Assembly (NCBI GenBank): GCA_024349245.1
Contig: JALDNG010000048.1
Coordinates: 6,982,501-7,046,500 of the forward strand
DNA length: 64,000 nt
Direction of reading: 5' to 3'
Source: Neodontobutis hainanensis
Taxonomy: Eukaryota > Chordata > Actinopteri > Gobiiformes > Odontobutidae
The position numbers were made by a program, and so were the translations under genes. The notes below the pieces were generated by a model. That model ran no database searches. It was not told the DNA's origin and saw nothing but the letters and a program-made list of their open reading frames with translations. Of the stretch, positions 24,001 through 34,326 are shown piece after piece; within the stretch, counting starts at the first letter, position 1; each line of letters starts with the position of its first letter.

Positions 24001-24901
24001 AAATCCTTTGAGTTGGGCCAATGACGATATTTAACCACGTCAGAAAATGCTATGAAACAGTAATATTTTGGGGGCGTTAGTGGTCTGCATAAAGGTAGCA
24101 GAGTAACACTTAACTGAAGAGCCAGTGTTGTTTTTCCCATCATATTCTACTTAAAACGTCTGGACTATTAAATAAAAAGTCCCAGAGTACTCCTGAGTTG
24201 TTTCATTTGGCACCTGTGCATTTGTTTTGCCTCTCTGCGCTGGCTCTCTTTTAGTCCCGCTCTGTGATAATGCAATGCAAATGATATACAGAGGTGGTTA
24301 ACTCAGAATAACTGCTACGTCTCACCTTTAATTCACTCGGACACATTAGCCAGTCGAGGCGTTTTGTCATCAAAGCCAGCAGCAGCGTTTTCAAAGTCAT
24401 TTCCAAGTCAGGACTCTGGGAGTGGGGCCGGTCCCAGAGCTGCCTCCTCTGGCTGGCCCCAGGGCCGTTTAGCTGACCCACTAATCAGCATGGCTATTCC
24501 CCAAAAAGAAATAAGCGCTCTTTAGCTCTATGTCAGCGTTTCTGCACAAGAGGAAATGTCTTCTCACTCACAAATCATAAGACGCAAACACGGCTTTCCC
24601 ATCACTGTGACCACAAATGGAGCGAGACAAAGCACTGCACATGGCTGTCTTCCCGACGTAATTGCTGCAAGGATGTGTTTTGCTTACACATCAGGTTCAA
24701 CAGCTTAATATGAAACATGCAAAGATATTCTGAGAGAAATCAACATGTATTTATGAGTTTTTATGACCTATAATTATAATAAGACATATTCTCACTTTGA
24801 CTTATGCACATGTTGCATTTACATTTCCTTTTCCACTGCATATTTTCGGTTAGATTTAAGCTGCAACATGAGCAAATCGTAGTAAACCAACAAAAAAAAA
24901 A
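24001..24901. other. Unique DNA between duplication copies, no gene
   Basis: About 24310-24490 is relatively GC-rich (ggggccggtcccagagctg...) and compositionally complex. No coding signature was found on either strand; the 76-codon minus frame at 24251-24481 has no family. Confidence 0.4.
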
Positions 24902-25175
24902 ACCTGCATTGGACAACTCATTTGACAGATGAATTAATACATAACCCTTTAAACAATTCAACAATTAATTTATTTCTGCATTTTGTTAAAGATCTGGACT
25001 ATCCCTAATTCCACCAATTGGACATTTATAGCTCTCTGCATGTGCGCTCCAGGGGAGCAACATTAATGAACATAAAAGAGTAACAAGACTTGAGTTGGGA
25101 CAAGTTTGTTGTTTTTCAAAGAGAAACTAATAGTTTCTGTGTTGCATTGGGAGCTTAAGGTCATTAGCACGTTTG
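24902..25175 (+). repeat. Diverged direct duplication, right copy
   Basis: It shares the blocks listed for 23528-23825 in the same order, with several small indels. A V-SINE-like element lies 30 bases downstream, close to where the left copy continues with 'ggtatctctc'. The SINE may therefore have entered the right copy after the duplication. Confidence 0.75.
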
Positions 25176-25205
25176 TATGCATTACCAACTAACTGTCCCT
25201 GCTGA

Positions 25206-25433
25206 CATTACATTTTACATTTACAGTTAGTCATTTAGCTGACACTTTTATTCAAAGCCACTTACATTAAGCTTCTATTCACCAGTGCCACCGCTGGAAC
25301 ACCACTGAAGGAAAGGTGGGTTAAGTGTCTTGCCCAAGGACACAACAACAGCATGAACTGTGGGGAGAGCAGGAATCGTACCACCTACCTTCCGGTTGAA
25401 GGACAACCGGTCTACCGCTGAGCCACTGCGTCC
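25206..25433 (-). mobile_element. V-SINE-like tRNA-derived SINE, minus-strand copy
   Basis: Read on the minus strand, it begins GGGACGCAGTGGCTCAGCGG (A-box region), has a B-box-like GTACGATTCC (plus 25371-25380), the central 'gtgtccttgggcaagacact' block, and a tail equivalent to 'gtaagtggctttgaataaaa' followed by repeats of TAAATG-like units. The tail matches the 3' end of the L2 element at 41.7 kb. No clear TSD was found. Confidence 0.85.
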
Positions 25434-26067
25434 CAACAGGTATCTTTTATGTCTTTACTACAATTATTTGATAAGTTTTTCTAAATTTCATATTTCATCC
25501 TGTGAACCTGGGCTACAAACAACTACAGAGCCACACCAAGAAATTTGTCAGGGAATAGCCTGGGAGTCATTTTTAACTAATTTCTACTTATTTCTATGGT
25601 CATGAGCTGTGAGTATGATTGCAGAAGGTCCAATGAGTTTTATCTCTATTCAATAGAATGAGCTGGAGGAAGTGTTTCAGGGGAAATGGAAACAATAAAA
25701 AAATGCTAGAAAGACCTGGTTAGTAGAAAAAATAATATGTTAATCATTTTCTTCACTTACCATCAAACACACTGACATAAACTACTAACATGTGTGCCAA
25801 GAGTCAAAAATGACCCCTCTGCAGTTTAAAGGGGTGAAAGATTTGGTGGATCTTCTGGATCAGAGATATGTTTCAAGAAAGAATTTAAAAGTTGTGTAAT
25901 GTGGACTTTTATTTCAAAAAGTTGTTAAGGTTTTTTTCAGTGGACCCCTAAAACCAGAGGCTGATCAAAAAATCTAATACCAAAGCTGCCACTGCCAGGG
26001 CATTAATGTTTTATCTAGTTTGTTTTAGAAAAACGCTGGATGGTGGACTCAGAGTCCAGCTCCATCA
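25434..26067. other. Unique DNA, no gene recognised
   Basis: Nothing coding or structured was seen. A short degenerate stretch near 25650-25690 (gagctggaggaagtgtttcagg) resembles the LINE C-terminal region by a few bases but is too short to call. Confidence 0.45.
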
Positions 26068-26683
26068 GGGCCCTGTACTACAAACCCAGTTGATCCTACC
26101 CCGGATATGTCTCACCTACCCAGCTAGACAAAACCAATCCCAGTCTGAGATAAAAAGTATCACAAAGCAGGTCATCAACTCATTCAGTTAACCCTGGGTT
26201 TTGCTGTGGAGCTAAACAACCATCACATGAGAAAAAAACAACTCAAGTAGGCTACACTAAAAAACTGCAAAAACAATAGCACCAGAGACTGAATGAACAC
26301 CATGTCCTCACAAAGAGGTAAAGACAAACAACAACAGGAATATGAAGTCTACGTTTGAATTGCTGCATTAAACTAATATCACAGAGTCTATTAATCAGTT
26401 CATCTCAATATAACTGATGATGAAACCCATTATGAGGACAATGTCATTCATGTGTTTAAACCTCTAAGACTAATTTACAATATGACATGACTTTACAGTG
26501 TTGCTAGATCGCTGTACATTTGTGCTCCAGTCAGCTAGCGCTCGTACAGACACGCTGCGTCTCCCTCCTCCTCGACACCAGCAGCTTGTTTGTCGTTCCT
26601 GATTGGTCAGTGTCCATATTATTATCATCTATCTACAAGATTAACCTTCTCTATAGCAGGTCCAGATTCAAAGTACAGGGCCC
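26068..26683. mobile_element. Possible non-autonomous DNA transposon with GGGCCCTGTACT ends
   Basis: GGGCCCTGTACT at 26068-26079 is exactly inverted as AGTACAGGGCCC at 26672-26683. The next bases are partly complementary and then diverge. The 616-bp interior has no transposase. Ends of this kind occur on fish DNA-transposon derivatives, but no convincing target-site duplication is visible, so the superfamily is open. Confidence 0.5.
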
Positions 26684-26762
26684 ACAACTTTATAACAGGA
26701 CCTTCTGAGCAACAGCAAGTTAACATTCATAAATCAGTTTTTGTTTTTTTCTGAACCAGCAG

Positions 26763-27366
26763 AAACATAATTTGATCAACTTATAGCTCATGGCACTGTG
26801 TGTAGTGGTCTATATTATATAGATAGATTTAGAATAGATGAGTGTCAGTATTTTTTTATCTTCCTCCTGCTCACTGCTCATGTTTCTGTTTTTTTTTTTT
26901 TTTTTTTTTACTGTTGTTGGATAGTTTAGTAAATATTTTAAGTTACAAAATTAAAATTGCAGATTGTTAGTTCGGCCTTATATTTACCTGCTTAGTCTTT
27001 AAAGCCTAAATCACAAAATAATAAAAAAATGGTTTATGTGGCATTATTAGGGAGAATGTTGCATGTGTTACTGCTCTTAGCTCACTGTTCACAGATCATG
27101 TCTCCCTCTGCTCCTCTGAGCACTCACGCTGCTGAGTCTTTCTGCACTAATTATTGGGCTTCTTACATTTTTGTTGTAAAGGGCTCATAAACCCTGGCTT
27201 CATTCTGACTGTAGACGTTTAGCAAAAAAAATAATGAAATCTTTTCCATGACTAGCACTAAAGTAGACCAAAACCTAGCCCAAGCAGTAACACATAAGCA
27301 GAGCATCTTTCACAGCGAGGATCTGTGAGAGAGAAAGGGGAGGGGCTGAGAGTGCATGCACAGACC
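26763..27366 (+). repeat. Unclassified 0.6-kb dispersed repeat Y, copy 1
   Basis: About 600 bases match the reverse complement of 38567-39120. Shared blocks include 'tgtgtgtagtgg', 'cctcctgctcactgctcatg', 'gttgcatgtgttactgctc', 'gtctccctctgctcctctga', 'gctgagtctttctg', 'atctttcacagcgaggatct' and 'ctgagagtgcatgca'. A 21-base T run (26889-26909) replaces diverse sequence in the partner. No ORF, terminal inverted repeat or named family is evident. Confidence 0.85.
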
Positions 27367-27532
27367 ATTGATTGTTTATATAGTGGATATAATCCACCCA
27401 TTGGTCCCCTATTTACGGATATTGTCATTACGATTCGGCAATAAAATGCCGGTTACATCCGAGCTTTTTGGCTTTTACTCCAAAGTAAAACAATAGTTTT
27501 TAGGTAGCATAAACGGACGTAATAATCAAAAA

Positions 27533-27770
27533 TTTACCCCCCCAGAGTTGTCACGTAGTAAAAACTTGGCTCTAGAGACCGGAGCCATCTTTTGTACCAG
27601 GCTGTAAACATGATTTTTACACTTGTAAAGTCGCTATTGAGTTTTGCCTTATATTTCTTTTGGAGCCTGCCCTCTGGTGGACGGCAGTAACTCGCCATAT
27701 TTTGCTGTATTTTGGCGTATGGGGGCGCCCTTACAGAACAACCATTTAGGAGGCTCCATGGGAGACGCTT
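27533..27770 (-). repeat. Unclassified dispersed repeat X, copy 2
   Basis: This is the minus-strand match of 17450-17672. Its plus-strand reading includes 'gagttgtcacgtagtaaaaa', 'taccaggctgtaaacatgat' and 'gagcctgccctctggtggac'. It ends close to a 5'-truncated SINE. Confidence 0.75.
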
Positions 27771-27867
27771 GGCACAGACACAGAGACAGAAGGACCAGAG
27801 GAAAATAGTTAAATAAAGGTTATTAACTTCAATATTGTTGCACATGTAAGTTTGGTTAAAACCAGGA

Positions 27868-28005
27868 CCGTGGGTTCTCTCCGGGTACTCCGGCTTCCTC
27901 CCACCGTCCAAAGACATGTATGTACAGGTTAATTGGCAACTCTAAAGTGTCCCTAGTGAATGAAAGTGAGAGTGAACAGTTGTCTGTCAGTGTCTGTCTC
28001 TAAAT
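27868..28005 (+). mobile_element. SINE (Rex3-tailed family), 5' segment, split by a hAT
   Basis: The copy starts within the body ('gtgggttctctccgggtact') after ACCAGGA (27861-27867), which recurs after its tail at 29121-29127 as a 7-bp target-site duplication. It runs to the octamer CTCTAAAT at 27998-28005, where a hAT element interrupts it. The continuation is at 28993-29120. Confidence 0.9.
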
Positions 28006-28992
28006 CAGTGGTTCCCAACCTTTTCTTGTTTGAGGCACCCTTGGAAAGCCTTTCAAAAGTTCCCGGCATCCTTATAAGGAAATAGATATTTAAAATCTCC
28101 GTAGCTTTTTTATTATTATTTATTTATTTGTTTCATTTCGAGAGTTTGCATGCAACAACACCTTGTACCTAGTCCTAGATGATATGAGACTACTGTTTAC
28201 ACTGATTCTGCCTTAATAAAAAAAAATAGTATTACGATACAAATATGTAATTGTGACAAGTTTTACTGTAGTTGCACAATGTATTCAAGTAGTTACAGTG
28301 TTACACTATGATACAAGACAAACACACAAATAAACCACAGTGCACCATGCATGTATACTCAGTGTGAAACTTGTGATTGATGCTTGGAACACAATCTCTT
28401 AAAATCAGGTCTTATTGTTGACAATGCCACCCGCATATCGTCCTCAAGTGAAAGAAGCCTATTTCTTTGTTTCGATTTTATTGTAACCATGGCAGAAAAT
28501 GCCTGCTCGCACAGATACGATGTGGAGAAGGGCAAAAGTAGAGAAATAGCTTTCTGACCCAAATTAGGGTATTCCCCCAATGTTGCATGCCAAAAAGCTG
28601 CCAGTGTCACGTCACTCTTCTCAAATTTGACTTTCAGTGTTGAATCACTTTACATGCACTCGTGCACGTGCTGCTTAATACAATTCCTTCTGCCTCCTTT
28701 GAGTCACCAATCAGTACTGAGGCATGCTGGCGAGTGGTGACTGGCGACTCGCTGTGCGCCCTGTCCTGTACGTGTGTTATCCGCGTCAATCCACAACCCT
28801 CACTGAGGAACGGGTGGGGTGAGGTGGGGTGGAGAAGCACTCTCCGCTATCTCGGTAGTCCCCTCCCTCCCTCCCCCTCTCCCGCCAAGAGAGAATGACG
28901 TTAGTGCAATTTTTTCCCCGAAATTTTGGCGGCACCCTCAAAAGATCTCACGGCACCCCTCAGTGCCGCGGCACACCGGTTGAGAACCACTG
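28006..28992 (-). mobile_element. Charlie-type hAT transposon remnant with 8-bp TSD
   Basis: The ends are CAGTGGTTCCCAACC (28006-28020) and GGTTGAGAACCACTG (28978-28992), inverted with one mismatch. CTCTAAAT flanks both sides (27998-28005 and 28993-29000), a perfect 8-bp duplication as expected for hAT transposition. The 987-bp interior retains only the C-terminal part of the transposase on the minus strand, so this is an internally deleted, non-autonomous copy. CAGTGGTT-C-CAACC ends are characteristic of the Charlie group. Confidence 0.95.
28359..28610 (-). pseudogene. hAT transposase C-terminal dimerisation domain remnant
   Basis: The 83-residue minus-strand frame reads FWHATLGEYPNLGQKA, then LLLPFSTSYLCEQAFSAM, then RNRLLSLEDDMRVALSTI. 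This matches the hAT family C-terminal dimerisation pattern (LPF-T-YLCE-FS, R-RL--EDD-R-AL). The BED finger, DDE catalytic core and insertion domain are absent, so it is a truncated fossil. The stop follows shortly after the domain, where a hAT transposase would normally end. Confidence 0.9.
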
Positions 28993-29120
28993 CTCTAAAT
29001 GTTAACTAACTGGCCACTGTCCAGGGTGAACCCCGCCTCAGGCCCAAAGCTGCTGGGATAGGCTCTAGTCACCCGCGACCCCCCAACGGGACAAAGCGGT
29101 AGAAAATGAGATGAGATGAG
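28993..29120 (+). mobile_element. SINE (Rex3-tailed family), 3' segment after the hAT
   Basis: This continues the split SINE: 'aactggccactgtccagggt', 'gctgggataggctctag', 'cgggacaaagcggtagaaaa', then a (TGAGA)n-like tail. ACCAGGA follows directly (29121-29127). The AAGCGGTAGAA tail matches the end of the Rex3-like LINE. Confidence 0.9.
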
Positions 29121-29127
29121 ACCAGGA

Positions 29128-32040
29128 TAGTTTATGTGAGCGTTGGAGCAGTCTTAGGCCCACCCCAACCCTGCCTCCGCAATATTCAGAAATACAGCTT
29201 GTCGAGCATATTTGTATCCTAACTAAAAATTATTCTAAAAAAAAACAAAAACAATAGCTCACTACAATATTTAGATCAGATGTAGATGCGCAGCAGCTCA
29301 TTAGCCAAGCACTAAGGTCACTAAAAGAAGCATGTTAACAGTTCTGAGAGTATGTAGTCAGACACAAGTATGTGGGACTGAACATCAGGGGGTCTAGACA
29401 TCCTCCTTCTAGAAAATTATAATCAAAACTGATGTTCTAATTTCCTGTATTCTGGGGCATTTAGGTTAAGTTATTTTAGCTGGCCCCAACACCAAAGACT
29501 GAAGGCTTTAATACAGAAAGAATCACAATCAGAATTTGTTTATAAAACCTACCCTTTACTCTTTTTATGCCTATGGTATGGGGCCCCCTAAATTGGCGGG
29601 TTTGCCCTGAAACCCCATCACATTGTTCCGCCTCTGTTTTGAGACAAACACGTCAACAGACTGCAGCTTTAGCCTTTTTACAAAATACAAAATATGGACC
29701 TAGGGCTTTGGCCCCTCACTGAATATGCTCCTTGCGCTCAGACAATACACTAATAGACCTAAAACTGCGGCCAAAGCTTTTACATTTGACTTGATCCTTC
29801 ATGTAGCATAAAGACCTTTTAACGTGGGCTTCAGTTTAAACCACAACCGCTCACAGCCCACTGTCCAGTGCGTGGGGCTAACAGGACAACTACAGTAAAG
29901 AATGTATAGTGAACAGGCCACAGATATGTGTGTTGCTCGTTTTGGCCTAACACAATTTCCATAAATAAAGCCAAGAGGCTGCACAGAACAACAACCGTTT
30001 TACTCCCGGTTTTCACAATTAGCAATTTGCAAAAGTTACTCTCGTTAACAATGCACAGTTAGTCAGCTGATTAACTGTGTAGTGCACAGCCCACACAAAG
30101 CCCAGTAGCCTACAACACACACAGTCTGCTGCCAGAGCTGTGACTTTGTTTAGAAATAGCACAGACCATTCTGTAGCCTATGTGCTTTATGTTTTCAAAA
30201 GTCTTGTGGACTAATGCAGTTCAACTCTTGTGGCTTGATGACCATAAAGTTCTGTGGATACTCACGGTTTGTTGACAGCTTCATGACTGTGTTGTATACG
30301 GACATTTAAGACATATACTGTAGTATATCTCCATCAAATTGGACAGGCTTTTTTTTATTGTCCTCTGATTTTATTGTCAACAGACCTATAAAAAGTACAG
30401 CTCCCGTGTAACAGGACTGGACGCCACTCTCAAGAGACCGAAAGCTAATTATGACAGAGCAGCCCGAGCTGGAAACTCTCCCTCATTTAGGATGTTTACC
30501 AGTTTAAGTAATAAAAGGCCTCTTTTAATACAAAGTCAACATTAAAGTTAATCTGAAACTCTTTTGGAAGGGATTACAAAATATTTCTTCATCAAATTTT
30601 TGGGTGTGGCAGCTGCCACTTTGGTTGACACCGGCACTCCCTGGCACACTCGTGGCTATGCCCCTGATTCACAATTACAAACACATTTAATTTTTTATTT
30701 AAAGTATTATTCAGTTTGGTCTGCCTAGTGTGACATTTTTAAAACACTGTTGCTGCTGTAGGAGATTCATGCTCAGAGTCAACATAAATGTTGGAAAGTT
30801 AGGATCATTACAAATCCACCTAGCTGCACATTTAAGATTACAATCACAATGTGAATAGTTTTGTTCAATTATAAGACTGAAAATAATTATTCTCCTCCCT
30901 CCCTACGTTTCAAAATAAACTGTGTATTTTTATAATTTTAAATGACAAATCTGCTGCTGACACCAAACCTTTAATCAAGATATTTCCAGCAATACTTTGC
31001 TTCATAAACTATTCTGTGTAATTACAAGCTTGCACATACTTTCTCTAAATGTAGATTTGTTTTGTTCTTGCAAAGTTTCATTATGCTTGCATCAATTACT
31101 TCAATTTAGCTCATTTAAAAGTTCTGATGATTTTGCTGTAAAGGACTGCCGTTATAAACCACATTAACTGTTTGCATATGAAGATGATTTGAGAGGTGGT
31201 TGTGAAGCCACAAGTGTCTGAGCATTTTACAACTCCCACCGCAGCGACAGACAGTCAGATGGAAAACATGTGCACATGATGCAACGTGGTACAATGTGGA
31301 GAAAAAAAACAAATCCGTGTCACCTCATGACCTTTTGTCTGGGAAGGGGACTGTACAGCTTGAAATTACAATTTGTATTAGGAAAGTAGGAGATTTGATT
31401 TAAGGTTAAACTTAATGCCATTATCCATGTCTTAAATCACTGTTTTACAGCCTCCCTCGGTGAGACTGTCCAGAACTAATGTTTCCATTTTTGAATGTCA
31501 TCAATTCATCAAGACATGATTTTAAGTAAATGTCATCAATTTATAAAAAGTCCTCAGGTTAGGGTGCTTAGGGTGAAGTGAGAGTAGTACTAAGATGGTT
31601 TCATATCTATAATTTATTTTATTCAATTTACACCTCACACTCTTTCATTGTAGAGCAACTGAATGGCTAAGGTATTGTCTATGAACAAACCCAGAGGAAA
31701 TAGGTCTGATGGTGTTTTGGAAACAAATCTATTGAGTTGATGAGTGCTGGTGTGTGGCATGACTTTACAGTGTTGTGAGTGTGTGGTCAAAAAGAAACAT
31801 GAATATGTCTCTCTTTTACCACTACCCTGACTGACCGAGCCCCAATTCTTTATTCCTACAACCTCAGATGGGTTGATAATGGTGAACACTACTATTTAAA
31901 GGGAGCCTGATCTTGTGGATCAGTTCCTTTCAAAGAACCGTTCAAAAGACTGACTCATTTGGTTCCAATAACATTTTAATTTAACAGGGACATATTTGTC
32001 TCTATTTAGGCCTTTTTTTATTTTAACTGATTGGACATAA
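29128..32040. other. Unique DNA, no gene recognised
   Basis: No recognisable coding region lies on either strand. About 31910-31980 contains 'gttcctttcaaagaaccgtt' and 'actcatttggttcc', a motif combination I associate with fish hAT-type repeats. No ends could be defined. Confidence 0.45.
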
Positions 32041-32343
32041 TTATATTCTTTGCCGTTGAACGGACTCTAGTGACTCCTGTGCTGGGGTGATGTCACTGTC
32101 TCTCCTCCTCTGTTCGTCTTTTGTGCAGCCTGTTCTTTTCTTTGGTGCAGTTTTCTGTGAGTTTAATATGTTACCACAGAAGCAGAAAGGCTTTTTACAC
32201 AGGTCACAACTGGCAGTGTATTTAACTGCAGTAAAAGAACTCCACACGGCGCTTGTGCGTCTTGTGCTCTGTTCTGCCCCAGAGTCACGTGACGACACAG
32301 TGCCACACACAGAGCAGGAGGTGGAGGTGCACTGCACACACAC
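32041..32343 (-). pseudogene. Possible BED zinc-finger remnant (hAT-type transposase N-terminus)
   Basis: The 100-residue minus-strand frame contains SAVWSSF, then a few residues later CDLCKK, then CGNILNSQ. The W-x2-F...C-x2-C arrangement is that of BED-type zinc fingers, which bind DNA at the N-terminus of many hAT transposases. The histidine half of the finger is not clear. A basic segment (KTAPKKRTGCTKDEQRRR) follows. No catalytic core is visible nearby. It may be coincidence. Confidence 0.35.
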
Positions 32344-33152
32344 CTGTGTACTGTCCCACTCAGTGCAGTAGCAAAGGAGGACTTTGTGTGTGCAAATGTG
32401 TGTGAAAAAAAAAAGAATGGCTTGTTCAGTAGATTCGGTGCATTTGTGAACGTTACCACTCTAAACCACTGTCAACACCAGCCACCGTCCTTATTGTAAA
32501 ATGTTTAAAAGAGCAAGCTAGAATACCGTAGCTCATTATTTATTCAAGTGCCTTTGGACGGCGCAGTTGCCTGGTAATGAACATGTTTGTAATTTGTTGT
32601 GTTCATGCGTTTTAAACTCGTAATGTCGGTGAAATTTAATAATGACTCAATGAATCCTGAGCAAATCTGCCGGGTAGATAATAATTTCACAGTAGGAACG
32701 AGTCAGGATTAACGTTAGCTTTTTTTTCTCTCTTAACAACTGCTTAATGCTGTCAAATACTAAGGACACATAAAGGCAGCAAACACAGTACTTTGATTCT
32801 CTCTCATGCTTGTAAACTCAGACAAGGTGTAAAATCCAGTGGCAAGGGCTTAATTGAGCTATGAGCTTCACTGAAGGTATGGTCTGCATGTGTGCTGACT
32901 GAGGGCTTTGAGGATGTAGTGTAGTGTGCCAGTTCTCGTCTGGAGTCTGCTTGCACCCTTTATCATGCACTCTTTCCACAAGTGTGCATCAGACCTGATT
33001 TGACTGAAGGATATAACCCACAATCCCTTTTGCTTTTACAGATCAAACTGCTTCTTCTGTTTTGAGGTGCAATAAATAATAAATAAAAATATATATTTAT
33101 ATTTACTGCTAAAACTACAAAATCAAGGACCACTTTTAAAGCATTTAACAAG
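32344..33152. other. Unique DNA, no gene recognised
   Basis: No feature was found beyond short A and T runs. Confidence 0.45.
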
Positions 33153-33668
33153 CAGTGCTCTAGGAGTATGTTGGCCCTCTACTAAAGCCTGTCCGGTCTC
33201 TTTACAGATGGAGCAGGAACTTTGTTTGCTTTGCCTGTTCCCAGTCTAGATCGGACCCCGGCAGAGCTGCCCTTTGTCACTGTTCATTATTTTTAAGAAA
33301 AGGTTTTAACAAAGGCATCTGGAGATAGGTTATTTTTATGGACAGATTTTCTAGGCGCAACCAGGGAGTCCAGTTTGGGGACCACAGGATTTTGTCTCTG
33401 CTTTTACAGATGATGTCGTCCTATTGCCTCGGGCAGCTGTTCTGGAACCTCCCTGAACATCCCCCTGGGAAGGTGTTCCGGGCATGTCACAGCAGGAGGA
33501 GGCCCCGGGGAAGACCTAGGACACACTCGAGGGACTATGTCTCTCGGCTGGCCTGGGAACATCTTGGTCTACCCCCAGGAAGAGATGGAGGAAGTGTCTG
33601 GGGAGTGGGGAGGTCTGGGAATCTCTGCTTAAACTGCTGTCCTCACCGTAGATGCGGAAGAAGTTGGA
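33153..33668 (+). mobile_element. Rex3-like LINE copy B, decayed and internally deleted
   Basis: The similarity to copy A starts at 'gtgctctaggagtatg' (equivalent to 15032 of copy A). It runs through 'cggcagagctgccctttgtc', 'gattttctaggcgcaaccag' and 'gatgatgtcgtcctattg', then jumps directly to the C-terminal 'ggtgttccgggcatgtc' and ends near 'gatgcggaagaagttgg'. About 530-550 bases between the catalytic motif and the C-terminus are missing. A 34-base insertion (33296-33329) lies between two TTATTTTTA repeats. There is no GATG tail and no TSD. Confidence 0.88.
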
Positions 33669-33694
33669 TTGACCAATGTATCAAAAAATATTAA
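33338..33694 (+). pseudogene. LINE RT remnant (copy B)
   Basis: The 118-residue frame begins with a decayed RT segment (MDRFSRRNQGVQFGDHRI), loses the FADD motif through a frame change (LLLQMMSSYC), and then joins the C-terminal PPGKVFRACHSRRRPRGRPRTHSRDYVSRLAWEHLG. It is a fossil with no catalytic potential. Confidence 0.85.
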
Positions 33695-34326
33695 ATACTG
33701 CAGATTTTTTTAAAATTTTTATTCTGTATAAATTAGCATTTATTATATTATGTAGTTTATTGCTGTAGCATAAAAAAAACATTACTGTAAAAACACTTTA
33801 GGAAAAAAATCTGTTAAAACTTACAATGCTCATCAAACTTCCAAACATAAAAAAACAAACAAAACAAAGCCCAACCGAGTCGCTGAACTACTTTGATGAT
33901 GTTCTTTTGATGTGTGCTAAAAATGCTTAACACCACTTCAGTGCGTTCATTAACACATCAGAGGGAAGAGATGTAGCTCGTCAGCGCAACTGTACCCGCA
34001 AAGGTGTAAGCAACTAACTGTGAATAATCAGCCCATAAAGCGCGCCGAACCCAAACATGAATTAACTGCACCATACAAGTGTTTCATTATCACCTTCCTG
34101 CGGAACGTTGTGTGTGGGCAAAGTTCTGAGTGTAAAGGTAAAAGCAGCTTCCGTGAAAAATGAAGGCCTTAGCAAAAGAATGTGGACTTGAACAACTCTT
34201 GATTTTAAGCGCAACATGCTAACAGCTAAACAGCATGGTTGTAGACGATGAAAATCACACAGGAAAATTTAATTTTAAAATGAATCTTTCTTAACTTTAG
34301 CAGAAATTTTGTGTCTTGTGCATTTA
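33669..34326. other. AT-rich unique DNA, no gene
   Basis: Nothing recognisable was found. The base composition is very AT-rich directly after LINE copy B. A TA dinucleotide at 34325-34326 adjoins the Tc1-like element. Confidence 0.5.
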
